A stretch of DNA of 64,000 bases from Lachnospiraceae bacterium (GCA_024404675.1 JAKSPO010000003.1:60037-124036); one strand, 5' to 3'; numbered from the stretch's first letter, positions 8,391 to 17,368 are shown. The notes: a model not told the origin generated them from the letters alone. Made by a program: numbers and translations.

Positions 8391-9503
8391 TTAGCGAACC
8401 TCGAAGTCAATGGTCTCTTCGGTTTCGGCATCGAATAAGTATACCTTCTTCGGCTTCAACGTAAAATGCACCTTGTCCGAGGAGGTGTCTGCGACATCCT
8501 CGGAAGGAATGATGGAGCGGATCGTAGCACCGGTGTATGCCGCATGCTTTGATACAACGCTCGTGTCGCGGCCCATGACCTCTACGCGAACGAGATCGCA
8601 GGTCAGCACATTTGCCTCCTTGCCGGAAGCAAGCACGAAGCCCTCGGGGCGAATGCCGACATAAACCTTGCGGTTCTCGGTACTCTTGATATTGAGAACG
8701 GCCTCCTCGCCGATGAAGACCTTGCCGTCTCTCATCTCGCCGTTAAAAACGTTGATTGGCGGAGTGCCGAGGAATTTGGCTACGAAGAGGTTGACGGGGC
8801 TATCGTATACCTCCTGGGGCTTGCCGATCTGGTGAATGGCGCCGTCCTTCATTACGACGATCATATCGCTGATGCTCATCGCCTCTTCCTGGTCATGCGT
8901 AACGAAAATGGTCGTAATACCGGTGCTCTTCTGGATACGGGAGAGCTCCTCACGGGTCTGCAGACGAAGTCTTGCGTCGAGGTTCGAAAGCGGCTCGTCT
9001 AAAAGGAGCACGCTCGGGGTCTTTACCAGCGCACGGGCGATTGCCACACGCTGCTGCTGGCCGCCGGAAAGCTCGCTCGGCTTTCTTTCAAGCAGCTGGT
9101 CGATCTGTACAAGCTTTGCAGCCTCAACAGCCTTGTCATGCATCTGCTCCTTGGTAAGCTTATCCTTGCCGCGCAGGTTGCCGAGCGGGAAGGTGATGTT
9201 CTGCTCAACCGTCAGATGCGGGTAGAGCGCATAGTTCTGGAATACAAGACCTACGCCGCGGTTCTCGGGGGCGAGCACGGTTACATCGAGGTCTCCGAAG
9301 AAGATGCGTCCGGCAGAAGGGGTCTCTAATCCGCTGATCAGATTGAGCGTCGTGCTCTTTCCGCAGCCGGAGGGACCGAGCAGTCCGATCAGCTTGCCGT
9401 CCGGGATTTCAAAGGTGACATCGTCAACGGCGATGACGTCTTCTTTGATTTTCTTATTTCTGTTAGGGAATCTTTTGGTAAGATGGTCCAATACTATTTT
9501 CAT
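8391..9503 (-). CDS. Sugar ABC transporter ATPase, MsmK/UgpC type
   Basis: This 370-residue ATPase energises the importer. Walker A is GPSGCGKS (43-50), the Q-loop FQNYALYPHL, the signature LSGGQQQRVAIARAL, Walker B VLLLDEPLSNLD and the H-switch FVTHDQEEAMS. A C-terminal TOBE-like regulatory region (about 240-370) is present. Many Firmicutes encode a shared MsmK away from the transporters; here the ATPase is the first gene of its own importer operon. GAGGTG precedes the ATG, and a strong promoter lies at 9540-9568. Confidence 0.95.
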   Translation of the reverse strand: MKIVLDHLTKRFPNRNKKIKEDVIAVDDVTFEIPDGKLIGLLGPSGCGKSTTLNLISGLETPSAGRIFFGDLDVTVLAPENRGVGLVFQNYALYPHLTVEQNITFPLGNLRGKDKLTKEQMHDKAVEAAKLVQIDQLLERKPSELSGGQQQRVAIARALVKTPSVLLLDEPLSNLDARLRLQTREELSRIQKSTGITTIFVTHDQEEAMSISDMIVVMKDGAIHQIGKPQEVYDSPVNLFVAKFLGTPPINVFNGEMRDGKVFIGEEAVLNIKSTENRKVYVGIRPEGFVLASGKEANVLTCDLVRVEVMGRDTSVVSKHAAYTGATIRSIIPSEDVADTSSDKVHFTLKPKKVYLFDAETEETIDFEVR

Positions 9504-9539
9504 AATGCACCTCTTTCAGCGTATTTTTATCTACTTTAG

Positions 9540-9568
9540 ATTATATTATCGAAAAATGCAAAAGTCAA
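9540..9568 (-). promoter_or_regulatory. Promoter of the sugar ABC operon
   Basis: TTGACT and TATAAT are 17 bases apart on the minus strand, about 37 bases upstream of the ATPase start. It diverges from the acyltransferase promoter at 9683. No clear operator palindrome was seen. Confidence 0.8.
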
Positions 9569-9636
9569 TTGACGGAATACAACGAAATGTCTGCTTGTAT
9601 GTGAAAAAAGCGGCGGGGAACGGGGCAGCGGAAAAT

Positions 9637-9668
9637 GAGCCCATAACCCCGTCCCCAAGGGACCATTC
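9637..9668 (-). repeat. Dispersed GGGGACGGGGT repeat, single copy
   Basis: Read on the minus strand this contains CCCTTGGGGACGGGGTTATG followed by GGCTC. It matches the core of the two tandem copies at 17636-17707. A CGGAAAATG motif (9629-9637) abuts it. It lies between divergent promoters and has no coding role that I can see. Confidence 0.6.
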
Positions 9669-9682
9669 GGTGTGCTTTTCTC

Positions 9683-9711
9683 TTTACATTTATGTGGGTT
9701 TCGGCTATTAT
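9683..9711 (+). promoter_or_regulatory. Promoter of the plsC-like operon
   Basis: TTTACA and TATTAT are separated by 17 bases, 25 bases upstream of the start codon at 9736. Confidence 0.72.
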
Positions 9712-9735
9712 AGAAACGATAAGGAGTGAAAAGCT

Positions 9736-10953
9736 ATGACGGAAAGTGAGAAGCGGGAGGCCGAGCGAAAAAAGGCCGAGAAGAAGGAGAGAAGACTGTT
9801 GCGAAGACATCGTCGTGTGTTCGCTTTTCTGCGTGTTCTTCTAGGTGGCTTCTTCCGCCGCAAATTCAATTATTCCTACGATTCGCTCGCAGAGCTTAAG
9901 GGTCCTTATCTCTTGCTTGCAAACCACAATATGGAGCTCGATCCCGCGCTTGTCGGAATCGCAGCGAAGCATCAGCTGTATTTCGTCGCAAGCGAGCATA
10001 TTACCAGAAAGGGAATCGGCGGTTGGATTCTGAAGACGTTCTTCCGCCCGATTATTCATACAAAAGGAAAGACCGGTGCCCGTTCCGTAATGGAAATCAT
10101 CAAAACGCTCAAGCGTGGCAGCAGCGTCTGCCTGTTCGCAGAGGGCAACCGTTCCTTTAACGGTGTAACGGGAGATATTCTTCCGGCAACCGGAAAGCTT
10201 GCAAGAGCGGCAGGAGCCTCCCTTGTGACCTTCCGACTCGAGGGCGGTTATCTGACACAGCCGCGGTTCAGTCTGTCACTTCGAAAGGGTAAGATCTTCG
10301 GACGGCTCGTGCATGTCTATACGCCTGAGGAGCTGAAGGCAATGAGTGAGGAGGAGATGAATGCCGCAATCGTTCGTGACCTTCACGAGGACGCGTATGA
10401 GACCGAGGCACGCGAGAAGGTTTCGTTCCGCGGCAGAAATCTGACCGAGGGCATTGAAAGTACGCTGTTTTATTGTCCGTCCTGCGGGGCATTTTCCACA
10501 CTGAAAAGCACGAAGGATGCGGTACAGTGCAGCTGCGGCTTTCGGGCGGTATACGGCGAATACGGTGAGCTTACCTGCTCGGACGGCGTGACGAGGAATA
10601 TGCGCGACTGGGACCATGAGATGCACGAGGAGTTACGAAGAAGAGTGCTTGACGGAAGCTTCGAGGGCTTTACGGATGAGATTTCGGTGCGTCTGATCGG
10701 TGCAGACCACAAGGCCGGCGCAGCGCATAAGGGAATCCTTCAAGCATCGCTTGACGGAATCAGCTTTGACGGAACAAAGCTTACTTATGATGACATTGCG
10801 GGCGTTGCGATATTCTCCCGAAACTTTATGAATATTATCGTAGGTGCCGAGGAACGACAGTATGATGTGCGCGGTGAGCTGAACTTCTGCGCATTGAAAT
10901 ATATGTATTTATGGAAAATGATGAAAGAGGAGTTACAGTATGACCACAGTTGA
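9736..10953 (+). CDS. 1-acylglycerol-3-phosphate acyltransferase-like protein with zinc-ribbon tail
   Basis: This 405-residue protein has a PlsC-type acyltransferase domain: NHNMELD (HX4D, His64 and Asp69) and FAEGNRSFNG (EGNRS 136-140). Such enzymes add the second acyl chain in phospholipid synthesis at the membrane. The N-terminus is very basic, and after about residue 245 there is an extra region with two cysteine pairs (YCPSC, CSC at 247/250 and 265/267) resembling a zinc ribbon, so it is longer than the usual 200-250 residues. AAGGAGTG precedes the ATG. It overlaps the symporter gene by 14 bases and starts a four-gene operon. Confidence 0.85.
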   Translation: MTESEKREAERKKAEKKERRLLRRHRRVFAFLRVLLGGFFRRKFNYSYDSLAELKGPYLLLANHNMELDPALVGIAAKHQLYFVASEHITRKGIGGWILKTFFRPIIHTKGKTGARSVMEIIKTLKRGSSVCLFAEGNRSFNGVTGDILPATGKLARAAGASLVTFRLEGGYLTQPRFSLSLRKGKIFGRLVHVYTPEELKAMSEEEMNAAIVRDLHEDAYETEAREKVSFRGRNLTEGIESTLFYCPSCGAFSTLKSTKDAVQCSCGFRAVYGEYGELTCSDGVTRNMRDWDHEMHEELRRRVLDGSFEGFTDEISVRLIGADHKAGAAHKGILQASLDGISFDGTKLTYDDIAGVAIFSRNFMNIIVGAEERQYDVRGELNFCALKYMYLWKMMKEELQYDHS

Positions 10954-12352
10954 TTATTCTGCATCCAACCTTGCCTTATGGAACGCCGTCATTCAGATGG
11001 GTATCATAGCGGCAACCATCCTGACGGCCAATCTGTTAAGAAGACGCTTCGGAATCATCCGAAAGAGTATGATGCCGACAGCCGTACTCGGCGGATTGTT
11101 GCTTCTTCTGGTGAAGATTATCTTAGAGAAGGGCTTCGGACTTAGCTTCCTTGACGGAATCCTTTTAGAGAAGCTTACCTATCACGGTATCGCAATCGGA
11201 TTCATTGCGATGTCCTTACGTATTCCCGAGAAGGCGGAGGAGCAGGCGGTCAATCGTGTCGGCCTTCGCTCCGGTGCGGGAATTGTCAGCTGCTATATGA
11301 TTCAGGGTATCTGCGGCTTGGGCATTTCCCTGTTTTTGGCATATACCTTTATGCCGAACCTTTTCAAGGCTTCCGGAATCCTTTTGCCGCTTGGCTACGG
11401 TCAGGGTCCGGGACAGGCGAACAACACCGGCAGCGTGTACCAGAATGACTGGGGCTTCGTGGGCGGTCGTTCCTTCGGCCTTGCAATCGCAGCGGCAGGT
11501 TATCTTTCTGCCTGCATCGTCGGCGTTATCTATCTGAACTATCTTCTTAAGAAGGGCAAGATTCAGAAAGTTAATCAGGACATCGTCGATGGCTCGGTAA
11601 CGGTTGACAACTTCCAGGACCGTGACGAGATGCCGATTGCGGAATCGCTCGACAGACTTTCGATGCAGTTCGCGCTTGTCATCGTTGTATATCTGCTTAC
11701 CTTCCTTGCAACCTGGGGCATTACCTCGGGAATCAGTGCAATCAGTGAGGGACTCGGTAAGACGTTAAATGGCCTTCTGTGGGGCTTCAACTTTATGATT
11801 GGTTCCGGTCTTGCCATTGCCGCACGTGTTATTCTTCGTAACCTGAAGAAATATAAGGTCATGGAGAAGCAGTATCAGAACAATTACCTTCTGTCACGTA
11901 TCTCCGGACTTGCATTTGACGTAATGATCATTGCAGGTATCGCCTCTATCAATATCGAGGATCTGAAGGGACTCTGGCTTCCGTTCGTGCTGATGGCTCT
12001 TGCAGGTGCGTTTATGACACTTCTTAATCTGAAGTTCATATGCCGCCGAATCTATCCGACCTACTATTATGAGGGTCTGATGTCGATGTACGGTATGATG
12101 ACGGGCACCATAAGCTCCGGCGTTCTGTTGCTTCGCGAGGTTGACCCGCAGCTTGAGACACCGGCAGCCAACAACCTGATTATCGGCTCGAGCTTTGCAA
12201 TCCTTATGGGTGCGCCGCTTCTGGTGCTTGTCGGAATGGCGCCGAAGTCGACGATGATGACCTGGATTACCTGGGCAGTTATGGGCGCATATTATGTAGT
12301 ATTGATGCTGATTGCCTGCGGCGGCTCCGCGAAAAAAGCCAAGACAGAATAA
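10940..12352 (+). CDS. Sodium/glutamate-type symporter (GltS family)
   Basis: This 470-residue membrane protein with ten or more hydrophobic segments resembles the ESS/GltS sodium:glutamate symporters. A glycine-rich re-entrant-type loop, LGYGQGPGQANNTGS, is near residue 153. Family members import glutamate with Na+; the loop differs from the textbook E. coli form, so the substrate may be another carboxylate. It begins inside the acyltransferase gene with AGAGGAG upstream. A K+ channel gene follows 21 bases downstream. Confidence 0.8.
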   Translation: MTTVDYSASNLALWNAVIQMGIIAATILTANLLRRRFGIIRKSMMPTAVLGGLLLLLVKIILEKGFGLSFLDGILLEKLTYHGIAIGFIAMSLRIPEKAEEQAVNRVGLRSGAGIVSCYMIQGICGLGISLFLAYTFMPNLFKASGILLPLGYGQGPGQANNTGSVYQNDWGFVGGRSFGLAIAAAGYLSACIVGVIYLNYLLKKGKIQKVNQDIVDGSVTVDNFQDRDEMPIAESLDRLSMQFALVIVVYLLTFLATWGITSGISAISEGLGKTLNGLLWGFNFMIGSGLAIAARVILRNLKKYKVMEKQYQNNYLLSRISGLAFDVMIIAGIASINIEDLKGLWLPFVLMALAGAFMTLLNLKFICRRIYPTYYYEGLMSMYGMMTGTISSGVLLLREVDPQLETPAANNLIIGSSFAILMGAPLLVLVGMAPKSTMMTWITWAVMGAYYVVLMLIACGGSAKKAKTE

Positions 12353-12373
12353 GTTTACAGAGGAACAGTAGTG

Positions 12374-13540
12374 ATGAAACAGGTGAAGAAGAGAGTATTT
12401 CATATCATCCAGATCGGAACGGTAGATGACCTGCCGAGCCGTTCCTTTGATATTTTCATTGTATGCGTGATTTTCCTGAACCTGTTTGCGACCTTTTTTG
12501 CTACATTTTCCATCTCGGAAGGCGCAAGAACTGCGGTCAATATTGTGGAGTGGGTGACGGTAATTATCTTCACCATAGAGTTTCTGCTTCGCATATGGAC
12601 GGCGGAGTATCTGTATCCGAATCGCCGTGGGGTAGTGGCTAAGCTAAGATTTTTAATATCCTTCTACGGACTGGTGGATCTTCTTACGATTCTGCCTGCG
12701 TACCTGCCGCTTGTATTCCCTTCGGGTGCGGTTGCCTTTCGAATGTTTCGTGTCATCCGAATCTTCCGACTTTTCAAAATCAACGCCAAATACGACGCCT
12801 TCAATATTATCACCGACGTACTGAAGGTGAAGAGAAGACAGCTCTTTTCCTCGATGATTATGATTTTCATTCTGATGGCTGCGGCATCCCTTTGCATGTA
12901 CGGTCTTGAGCATGAGGCGCAGCCGGAGGTGTTTCGAAACGCATTTTCCGGTATCTGGTGGTCGGCATCAACGATTCTTACCATCGGCTACGGAGATATC
13001 GCACCGGTGACGACGGTAGGAAGAATTATGTCGATGATGATATCCTTCTTAGGAGTCGGTATGGTTGCCATCCCCACCGGTATTATCAGCGCAGGTTTCG
13101 TCGAGCAGTACCAGAAGATCAGAGACCTTGAGATGGAATCGGAGGAGAAGGAGCTTCGTTTCGTGGTTTCTAAAATCGTAAAGGAGCACAAATGGTGCGG
13201 CAGGAAGGTGCGTGACATCGTATTTCCGCCCCAGATTCTTCTTGCAGTTGTTGTCCGCGGCGAGGAAGAGCTTGTTCCGAACGGTGATCTGACGCTTGAA
13301 AAGGGGGATCTTCTGATTCTGACAGCAGGGCGTTATGTTGAAAGTAAATCTCTGAATCTTCGGGAACTTTCCGTCAAGGAGGAACATCCCTTTGTTGGGC
13401 ATGAGATTCGCGATCTGGATATCTCGCGACTCGATCTGATTGTTGCAATTGAGCGGAAGGGGAAGGTTCTCATTCCGAACGGCAGCACGGTTATCGAGAA
13501 CGGAGATCGTCTGGTAATCTACTCCAGAAAGAAAGCATAG
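12374..13540 (+). CDS. Voltage-sensor-type potassium channel with RCK C-terminal domains
   Basis: This 388-residue protein has six transmembrane segments. An S4-like helix carries arginines every third residue (FRMFRVIRIFRLFK, Arg123/126/129/132), and the selectivity filter is TIGYGD (203-208), so it should be a K+ channel. The cytoplasmic tail (about 255-388) contains two TrkA-C-like modules with the repeated pattern PNG-D-L-GD (VPNGDLTLEKGD and IPNGSTVIENGD), expected to bind a ligand or regulate gating. An in-frame GTG three bases earlier is an alternative start. It is third in the operon. Confidence 0.9.
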   Translation: MKQVKKRVFHIIQIGTVDDLPSRSFDIFIVCVIFLNLFATFFATFSISEGARTAVNIVEWVTVIIFTIEFLLRIWTAEYLYPNRRGVVAKLRFLISFYGLVDLLTILPAYLPLVFPSGAVAFRMFRVIRIFRLFKINAKYDAFNIITDVLKVKRRQLFSSMIMIFILMAAASLCMYGLEHEAQPEVFRNAFSGIWWSASTILTIGYGDIAPVTTVGRIMSMMISFLGVGMVAIPTGIISAGFVEQYQKIRDLEMESEEKELRFVVSKIVKEHKWCGRKVRDIVFPPQILLAVVVRGEEELVPNGDLTLEKGDLLILTAGRYVESKSLNLRELSVKEEHPFVGHEIRDLDISRLDLIVAIERKGKVLIPNGSTVIENGDRLVIYSRKKA

Positions 13541-13547
13541 AATTGTT

Positions 13548-14315
13548 ATGGAAGATACGGAATTTATCAAGAAAAGATTTGTGGAGCTGGCTGACCGATG
13601 CTACCGGGAGAACCGATATACCTTTACTGATTTTCTCGGACTCGGGGAGCTGGCTTCCTTTTATGAGACGGAGCGAAGTCTGCCGATTCCTTATACCCTG
13701 TATGGGGGAATCGAGACTGCGGAGCGTGTGATTCTACGGTTCGGCAGTGAGGAAATGCTTGGCTATGAGGAGGCTTTTCCGATTGCCCTTGTTGAGATCA
13801 AACCGCTTCTTTCAAAGTTTGCGGATGAACTGACCCACAGAGATATTCTTGGGGCGCTGATGAGCCTTGGAATCGAGAGAGAGGTACTCGGGGACATCTA
13901 TCTGAAGGATAATGTAGCTTACGTGGCATGCCTTTCTACAATGGTAGAATATATTGCGAGGGAGCTAACGAGCGTAAAGCATACGAGCGTGACCTGTCGG
14001 GTGCTTACGGCATTCCCCGAGGGACTTGCGGGAGAAGCGGAGGAGCTTAGCATAGGCGTTGCTTCGGAGCGGATTGACGGCATCATCGCGAAGGCATTCA
14101 ACCTTTCGAGAAATGATGTGAATGAGCTGTTTCGCCAGAAGAAGATATTCCTGAACGGAAGACTTTGCGAGAACAACAGCCGCATGCTGAAAAAGGACGA
14201 GACGGTGACCGTGCGGGGCTACGGAAGGCTTATCTTCCGAGAGATTACCGGCATGAGCCGAAAGGGCAAGCTTTATGCACGAGTGGACTGCCTCGGAAGA
14301 GCGGGACGCAAGTGA
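13548..14315 (+). CDS. ylmH: YlmH-like S4-domain RNA-binding protein
   Basis: This 255-residue protein has a central YlmH-specific region and a C-terminal S4 domain (about 183-245: LSRNDVNELFRQKKIFLNGR and KKDETVTVRGYGRL). YlmH family proteins bind ribosomal RNA and, in Bacillus, act in ribosome rescue. In many Firmicutes ylmH lies in the division cluster near ftsZ; here it follows an ion channel gene by seven bases with only a weak ribosome site, suggesting translational coupling. The operon ends at the terminator at 14362. Confidence 0.88.
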   Translation: MEDTEFIKKRFVELADRCYRENRYTFTDFLGLGELASFYETERSLPIPYTLYGGIETAERVILRFGSEEMLGYEEAFPIALVEIKPLLSKFADELTHRDILGALMSLGIEREVLGDIYLKDNVAYVACLSTMVEYIARELTSVKHTSVTCRVLTAFPEGLAGEAEELSIGVASERIDGIIAKAFNLSRNDVNELFRQKKIFLNGRLCENNSRMLKKDETVTVRGYGRLIFREITGMSRKGKLYARVDCLGRAGRK

Positions 14316-14361
14316 GCGGCACTTCGTGAACTGTGAGTGAGGAAAGAAGGAACGGTAACAG

Positions 14362-14406
14362 AAAAGGGCTATGAAGATGTGCTTGCATGTTCATAGCCCT
14401 TTTGGG
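14362..14406. terminator. Bidirectional intrinsic terminator
   Basis: A perfect 14-bp stem, AAAAGGGCTATGAA with TTCATAGCCCTTTT, encloses a 14-base loop. The A and T ends serve both the ylmH operon and the convergent merR-type gene. Confidence 0.9.
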
Positions 14407-14453
14407 TATGGAATCGCTTATTTAGGAAGGTTAGTACCAAAACTGCAGAAGAC

Positions 14454-15278
14454 TTAACTCTTCGTGTCGGTTCGAAGAATCAGGCGAAGGGTTGCATTTC
14501 GCATGGAGGAGTCTGCGCCGAAGAAAAGCTCGGGAAGACCAGCTACGAAAACTGCACCGGATGGAGTAAGACCGCTTTGCAGGGCAGCTTCACGAAGCCT
14601 TGCAAAAAGGGAAGAAGAGTCGTTATAATCGCAGCGGCATACAAGCTGGAAGGCGGTACAGCCGGGCAGCTCAAACACATCCCGGTGTCTGCTTCCGGGG
14701 GCGGGGATCAGGCAGCGCATCATATGACTCTGCCCGTCAAAGCGACCATTGTGTGTTCTTCCGAGGTCGGTGGGGTGCAGAAGCATCGGCAGCTCGTTAG
14801 AGCCGTGCAGACGCTCCGAGACAAAGCGGTCGTAAGACGAAAGCGCAAAGCTTCTTAAATTCTCCGGAGTATGTAAAAGCTGTTTCTGCTGCACATAATA
14901 CGTGCAGGCAGGCAGCTCGATGCGGCGCACGCGGATCGTGTTCGGTGCGGAGATCCTGCTTGTCAGATCCTCAAGCTCACGAAGAAGTGCTTCCTGCTCC
15001 GCACGTCTTGCTTCTAATGCGCGGCGAAATCTCGCCGGCTGGTCCTTGATGCCCGTAAGCTCTTTTTTGGTAAAGCCTAACGACTGCAGATGCAGAATAT
15101 GTAGAATCTCGGCGAGGTTCTCAACAGAATAATACCGGTAGCCGCTTTGCGGGTCGGTGTATGCCGGAAGGACAAGACCCTCCTTTTCTAAACGAAGGAT
15201 TGTAGAGCGGCTTACGTTGCAGGCATTGGCCGCATAATTGACGGAATAAAGCTCTGCGTTGGTTACGGGTTCGTTCAC
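14454..15278 (-). CDS. MerR-family transcription regulator
   Basis: This 274-residue regulator has an N-terminal winged helix (residues 12-80: AANACNVSRSTILRLEKEGL and GYRYYSVENLAEI), a coiled-coil helix (about 85-115) and a C-terminal effector domain of the GyrI/BmrR kind. The start is a GTG at 15278 with AGGAGGTG five bases upstream. It diverges from paaK. Two related palindromes, GTTCA-N4-TGAAC at its own start of transcription and GTTCA-N4-TGGAC inside the paaK promoter, suggest it controls both (inference). The effector is unknown. Confidence 0.88.
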   Translation of the reverse strand: MNEPVTNAELYSVNYAANACNVSRSTILRLEKEGLVLPAYTDPQSGYRYYSVENLAEILHILHLQSLGFTKKELTGIKDQPARFRRALEARRAEQEALLRELEDLTSRISAPNTIRVRRIELPACTYYVQQKQLLHTPENLRSFALSSYDRFVSERLHGSNELPMLLHPTDLGRTHNGRFDGQSHMMRCLIPAPGSRHRDVFELPGCTAFQLVCRCDYNDSSSLFARLREAALQSGLTPSGAVFVAGLPELFFGADSSMRNATLRLILRTDTKS

Positions 15279-15299
15279 GGGACACCTCCTTGATAAATC

Positions 15300-15313
15300 G
15301 TTCAGGTATGAAC
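15300..15313. promoter_or_regulatory. Candidate MerR operator 1 (autoregulatory)
   Basis: This is a perfect inverted repeat GTTCAGGTATGAAC just downstream of the regulator's -10 box, matching in half-sites and spacing the element at 15429-15442. Confidence 0.5.
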
Positions 15314-15320
15314 AGGTTAT

Positions 15321-15349
15321 ATCTTAGCATTTGTGGGAGCGCGTGTCAA
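15321..15349 (-). promoter_or_regulatory. Promoter of the MerR-type gene
   Basis: On the minus strand TTGACA and TAAGAT are separated by 17 bases. Confidence 0.6.
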
Positions 15350-15377
15350 GAAAGACGAAAAAGGGGTGGGAAGATGC

Positions 15378-15409
15378 CGGAAAATAAAGCGAAAAGCAGG
15401 CATTTTCCG
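15378..15409. promoter_or_regulatory. CGGAAAAT / ATTTTCCG inverted pair
   Basis: CGGAAAAT (15378-15385) and ATTTTCCG (15402-15409) are inverted copies with a 16-base gap, 12 bases upstream of the paaK -35 box. The same pair occurs at 17757-17786 and 49229-49259. It may be a regulator site; the factor is unknown. Confidence 0.4.
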
Positions 15410-15421
15410 ACTGCAGCGCTG

Positions 15422-15452
15422 TTGACTTGTTCATAGGTGGACATGTTAAAAA
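15422..15452 (+). promoter_or_regulatory. paaK promoter with MerR-type long spacer and operator 2
   Basis: TTGACT is followed after 19 bases by TAAAAA. The over-long spacer contains GTTCATAGGTGGAC (15429-15442), a near-palindrome like operator 1. A 19-base spacer holding a dyad is the classic arrangement of MerR-activated promoters. Confidence 0.5.
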
Positions 15453-15536
15453 TATGAGTAATCGGTCTGCGCGACGAAGGCCTCGATTGATGCGGGCAGG
15501 AGACGGCAGAAACGAAAATCAGAAGGAGAATGGTGT

Positions 15537-16844
15537 ATGGCAAACTATTATCAGAAAGAAATTGAAACCGCTTCGAGAGAAGAGATTATTGCAATCCAGA
15601 ACGAGAAGCTTGTAAAGCAGGTTAAGCATGTATATGACAATGTTGCATATTACAGAAACCTGATGGACGAAAAGGGTGTGAAGCCCGAGGATATCAAGTC
15701 AATCGACGATATTCATAAGCTTCCCTTCCTTACAAAGAACGACCTTCGTGATGCATATCCCTACGGTCTTCTCGGTACCGACCTTGATAACTGTGTACGT
15801 ATTCAGTCCACCTCCGGTACGACCGGCAGACGTGTGGTTGCATTTTACACACAGGCCGATATCGATCTGTGGGAGGAGTGCTGCGCAAGAGCTATCGTTG
15901 CAGTTGGCGGAGATAAGTCCGATGTATGTCAGGTATGTTACGGCTACGGCCTTTTCACCGGTGGCCCCGGTCTGAACGGCGGCTCCCATAAGGTTGGCTG
16001 TCTGACCCTTCCGATGTCCTCCGGTAATACCGAGAGACAGATTCAGTTTATGATGGATCTGAATGCGACCATCATCTGCTGTACTCCTTCCTACGCCGCA
16101 TATATCGGCGAGACGCTTGCTGAGAAAGGCTATAAGCCCGAGGACAACAAGCTGAAGGCAGGTATCTTCGGTGCAGAGCCCTGGACTGAGGAGATGAGAA
16201 GAAGCATTGAGAAGAGCCTCGGCATTAAGGCTTATGATATCTATGGCCTGACCGAGATTAGCGGCCCCGGCGTTTCCTTCGAGTGTGAGGAGCAGACCGG
16301 TATGCACATTAACGAGGACCATTTCCTGGCTGAGATCATCAATCCCGATACCGGAGAGGTTCTTCCGGACGGAACCGTTGGTGAGCTTGTATTTACCTGT
16401 CTTGACAAGGAAGCATTCCCGCTTCTTCGTTACAGAACGAGAGACCTTTGCGTTCTGAACAGAAAGAAGTGCTCCTGTGGTAGAACCCACGTGAAGATGA
16501 GCAAGCCTCTTGGTCGTAGCGATGACATGCTGATCATCCGTGGCGTTAACGTATTCCCGAGCCAGATTGAGACCGTTCTTCTGAACGAGGGCTACGATCC
16601 GAACTACCAGATTGAGGTTGACAGAAAGAATAACACCGATACCCTCGATGTATATGTAGAGCTTTCGAACGAGATGTTCTCCGATAAGGTAGCTGACATT
16701 CAGGCAAAGGAAGCTGCTCTGGCAGCAGCAATGCGTACGATGCTTGGTATCGGACCGAAGATGCATCTTGTTGCACCGAAGACAATTACACGTAGTGAGG
16801 GTAAGGCAGTACGAGTAATTGACAGAAGAAAGCTTCACGACTAA
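15537..16844 (+). CDS. paaK: Phenylacetate-CoA ligase
   Basis: This 435-residue adenylate-forming enzyme activates phenylacetate or a related aryl acid to its CoA thioester with ATP. The P-loop-like STSGTTGRRVV (about 96-106) and the adenylation motif YDIYGLTEISGPG are present, and length matches PaaK. In anaerobic Clostridia such ligases often accompany amino-acid fermentation to aryl acids. AGAAGGAGAATGGTGT leads into the ATG. It pairs with the ACT protein downstream, a frequent arrangement, and its promoter has MerR-like architecture. Confidence 0.93.
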   Translation: MANYYQKEIETASREEIIAIQNEKLVKQVKHVYDNVAYYRNLMDEKGVKPEDIKSIDDIHKLPFLTKNDLRDAYPYGLLGTDLDNCVRIQSTSGTTGRRVVAFYTQADIDLWEECCARAIVAVGGDKSDVCQVCYGYGLFTGGPGLNGGSHKVGCLTLPMSSGNTERQIQFMMDLNATIICCTPSYAAYIGETLAEKGYKPEDNKLKAGIFGAEPWTEEMRRSIEKSLGIKAYDIYGLTEISGPGVSFECEEQTGMHINEDHFLAEIINPDTGEVLPDGTVGELVFTCLDKEAFPLLRYRTRDLCVLNRKKCSCGRTHVKMSKPLGRSDDMLIIRGVNVFPSQIETVLLNEGYDPNYQIEVDRKNNTDTLDVYVELSNEMFSDKVADIQAKEAALAAAMRTMLGIGPKMHLVAPKTITRSEGKAVRVIDRRKLHD

Positions 16845-16884
16845 GTTTCACAAAACAAGTTCATAATTAAAGGGGGAAATTATT

Positions 16885-17316
16885 ATGGCACTTACACAGT
16901 TGTCGGTTTTTGTTGAGAACAAGACCGGAAACCTTGCAGAAATTGTTAAGATTATCGCAGATGCGGGAATCAATCTTCGCGCACTCAGTCTTGCGGAGAC
17001 CAGTGAATTTGGTATTCTTCGTTTGATTACCTCCGATTCCGATAAGGCCGAGAAGGTACTTAAGGAGCGTGTGATCGTTAAGAAGACGGATGTTATCGCC
17101 GCTAAGTTAGATGACCAGACAGGCGGTCTTTATACCGTCCTGAACATTCTTGACAAGGCTGCCATCGGCATCGAGTACATTTATGCATTTACCGCACCGC
17201 ATCAGGGCGCTTATACCGTCCTTCGCGTAGATAACTGTGCGGCGGCAGAGATGCTGCTGAATCAGAATGGCATTGAAACGCTTAAGGATTCCGATATCAG
17301 CGCAGTGCTTGATTGA
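16885..17316 (+). CDS. Double ACT-domain amino-acid-binding protein
   Basis: This 143-residue protein has two ACT modules, residues 1-68 (QLSVFVENKTGNLAEIVKII) and 70-143 (GLYTVLNILDKAAIGIEYIY). ACT domains bind amino acids and regulate linked enzymes; stand-alone double-ACT proteins are commonly encoded next to paaK in anaerobes, where they may sense aromatic or branched amino acids (inference). AAAGGGGG lies upstream of the ATG. The unit ends at 17369-17415. Confidence 0.88.
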   Translation: MALTQLSVFVENKTGNLAEIVKIIADAGINLRALSLAETSEFGILRLITSDSDKAEKVLKERVIVKKTDVIAAKLDDQTGGLYTVLNILDKAAIGIEYIYAFTAPHQGAYTVLRVDNCAAAEMLLNQNGIETLKDSDISAVLD

Positions 17317-17368
17317 ATGAAGCCAGTCTTTCTGTAAAAGAAGACTTATAGAAGAATCCGTACAGAAG

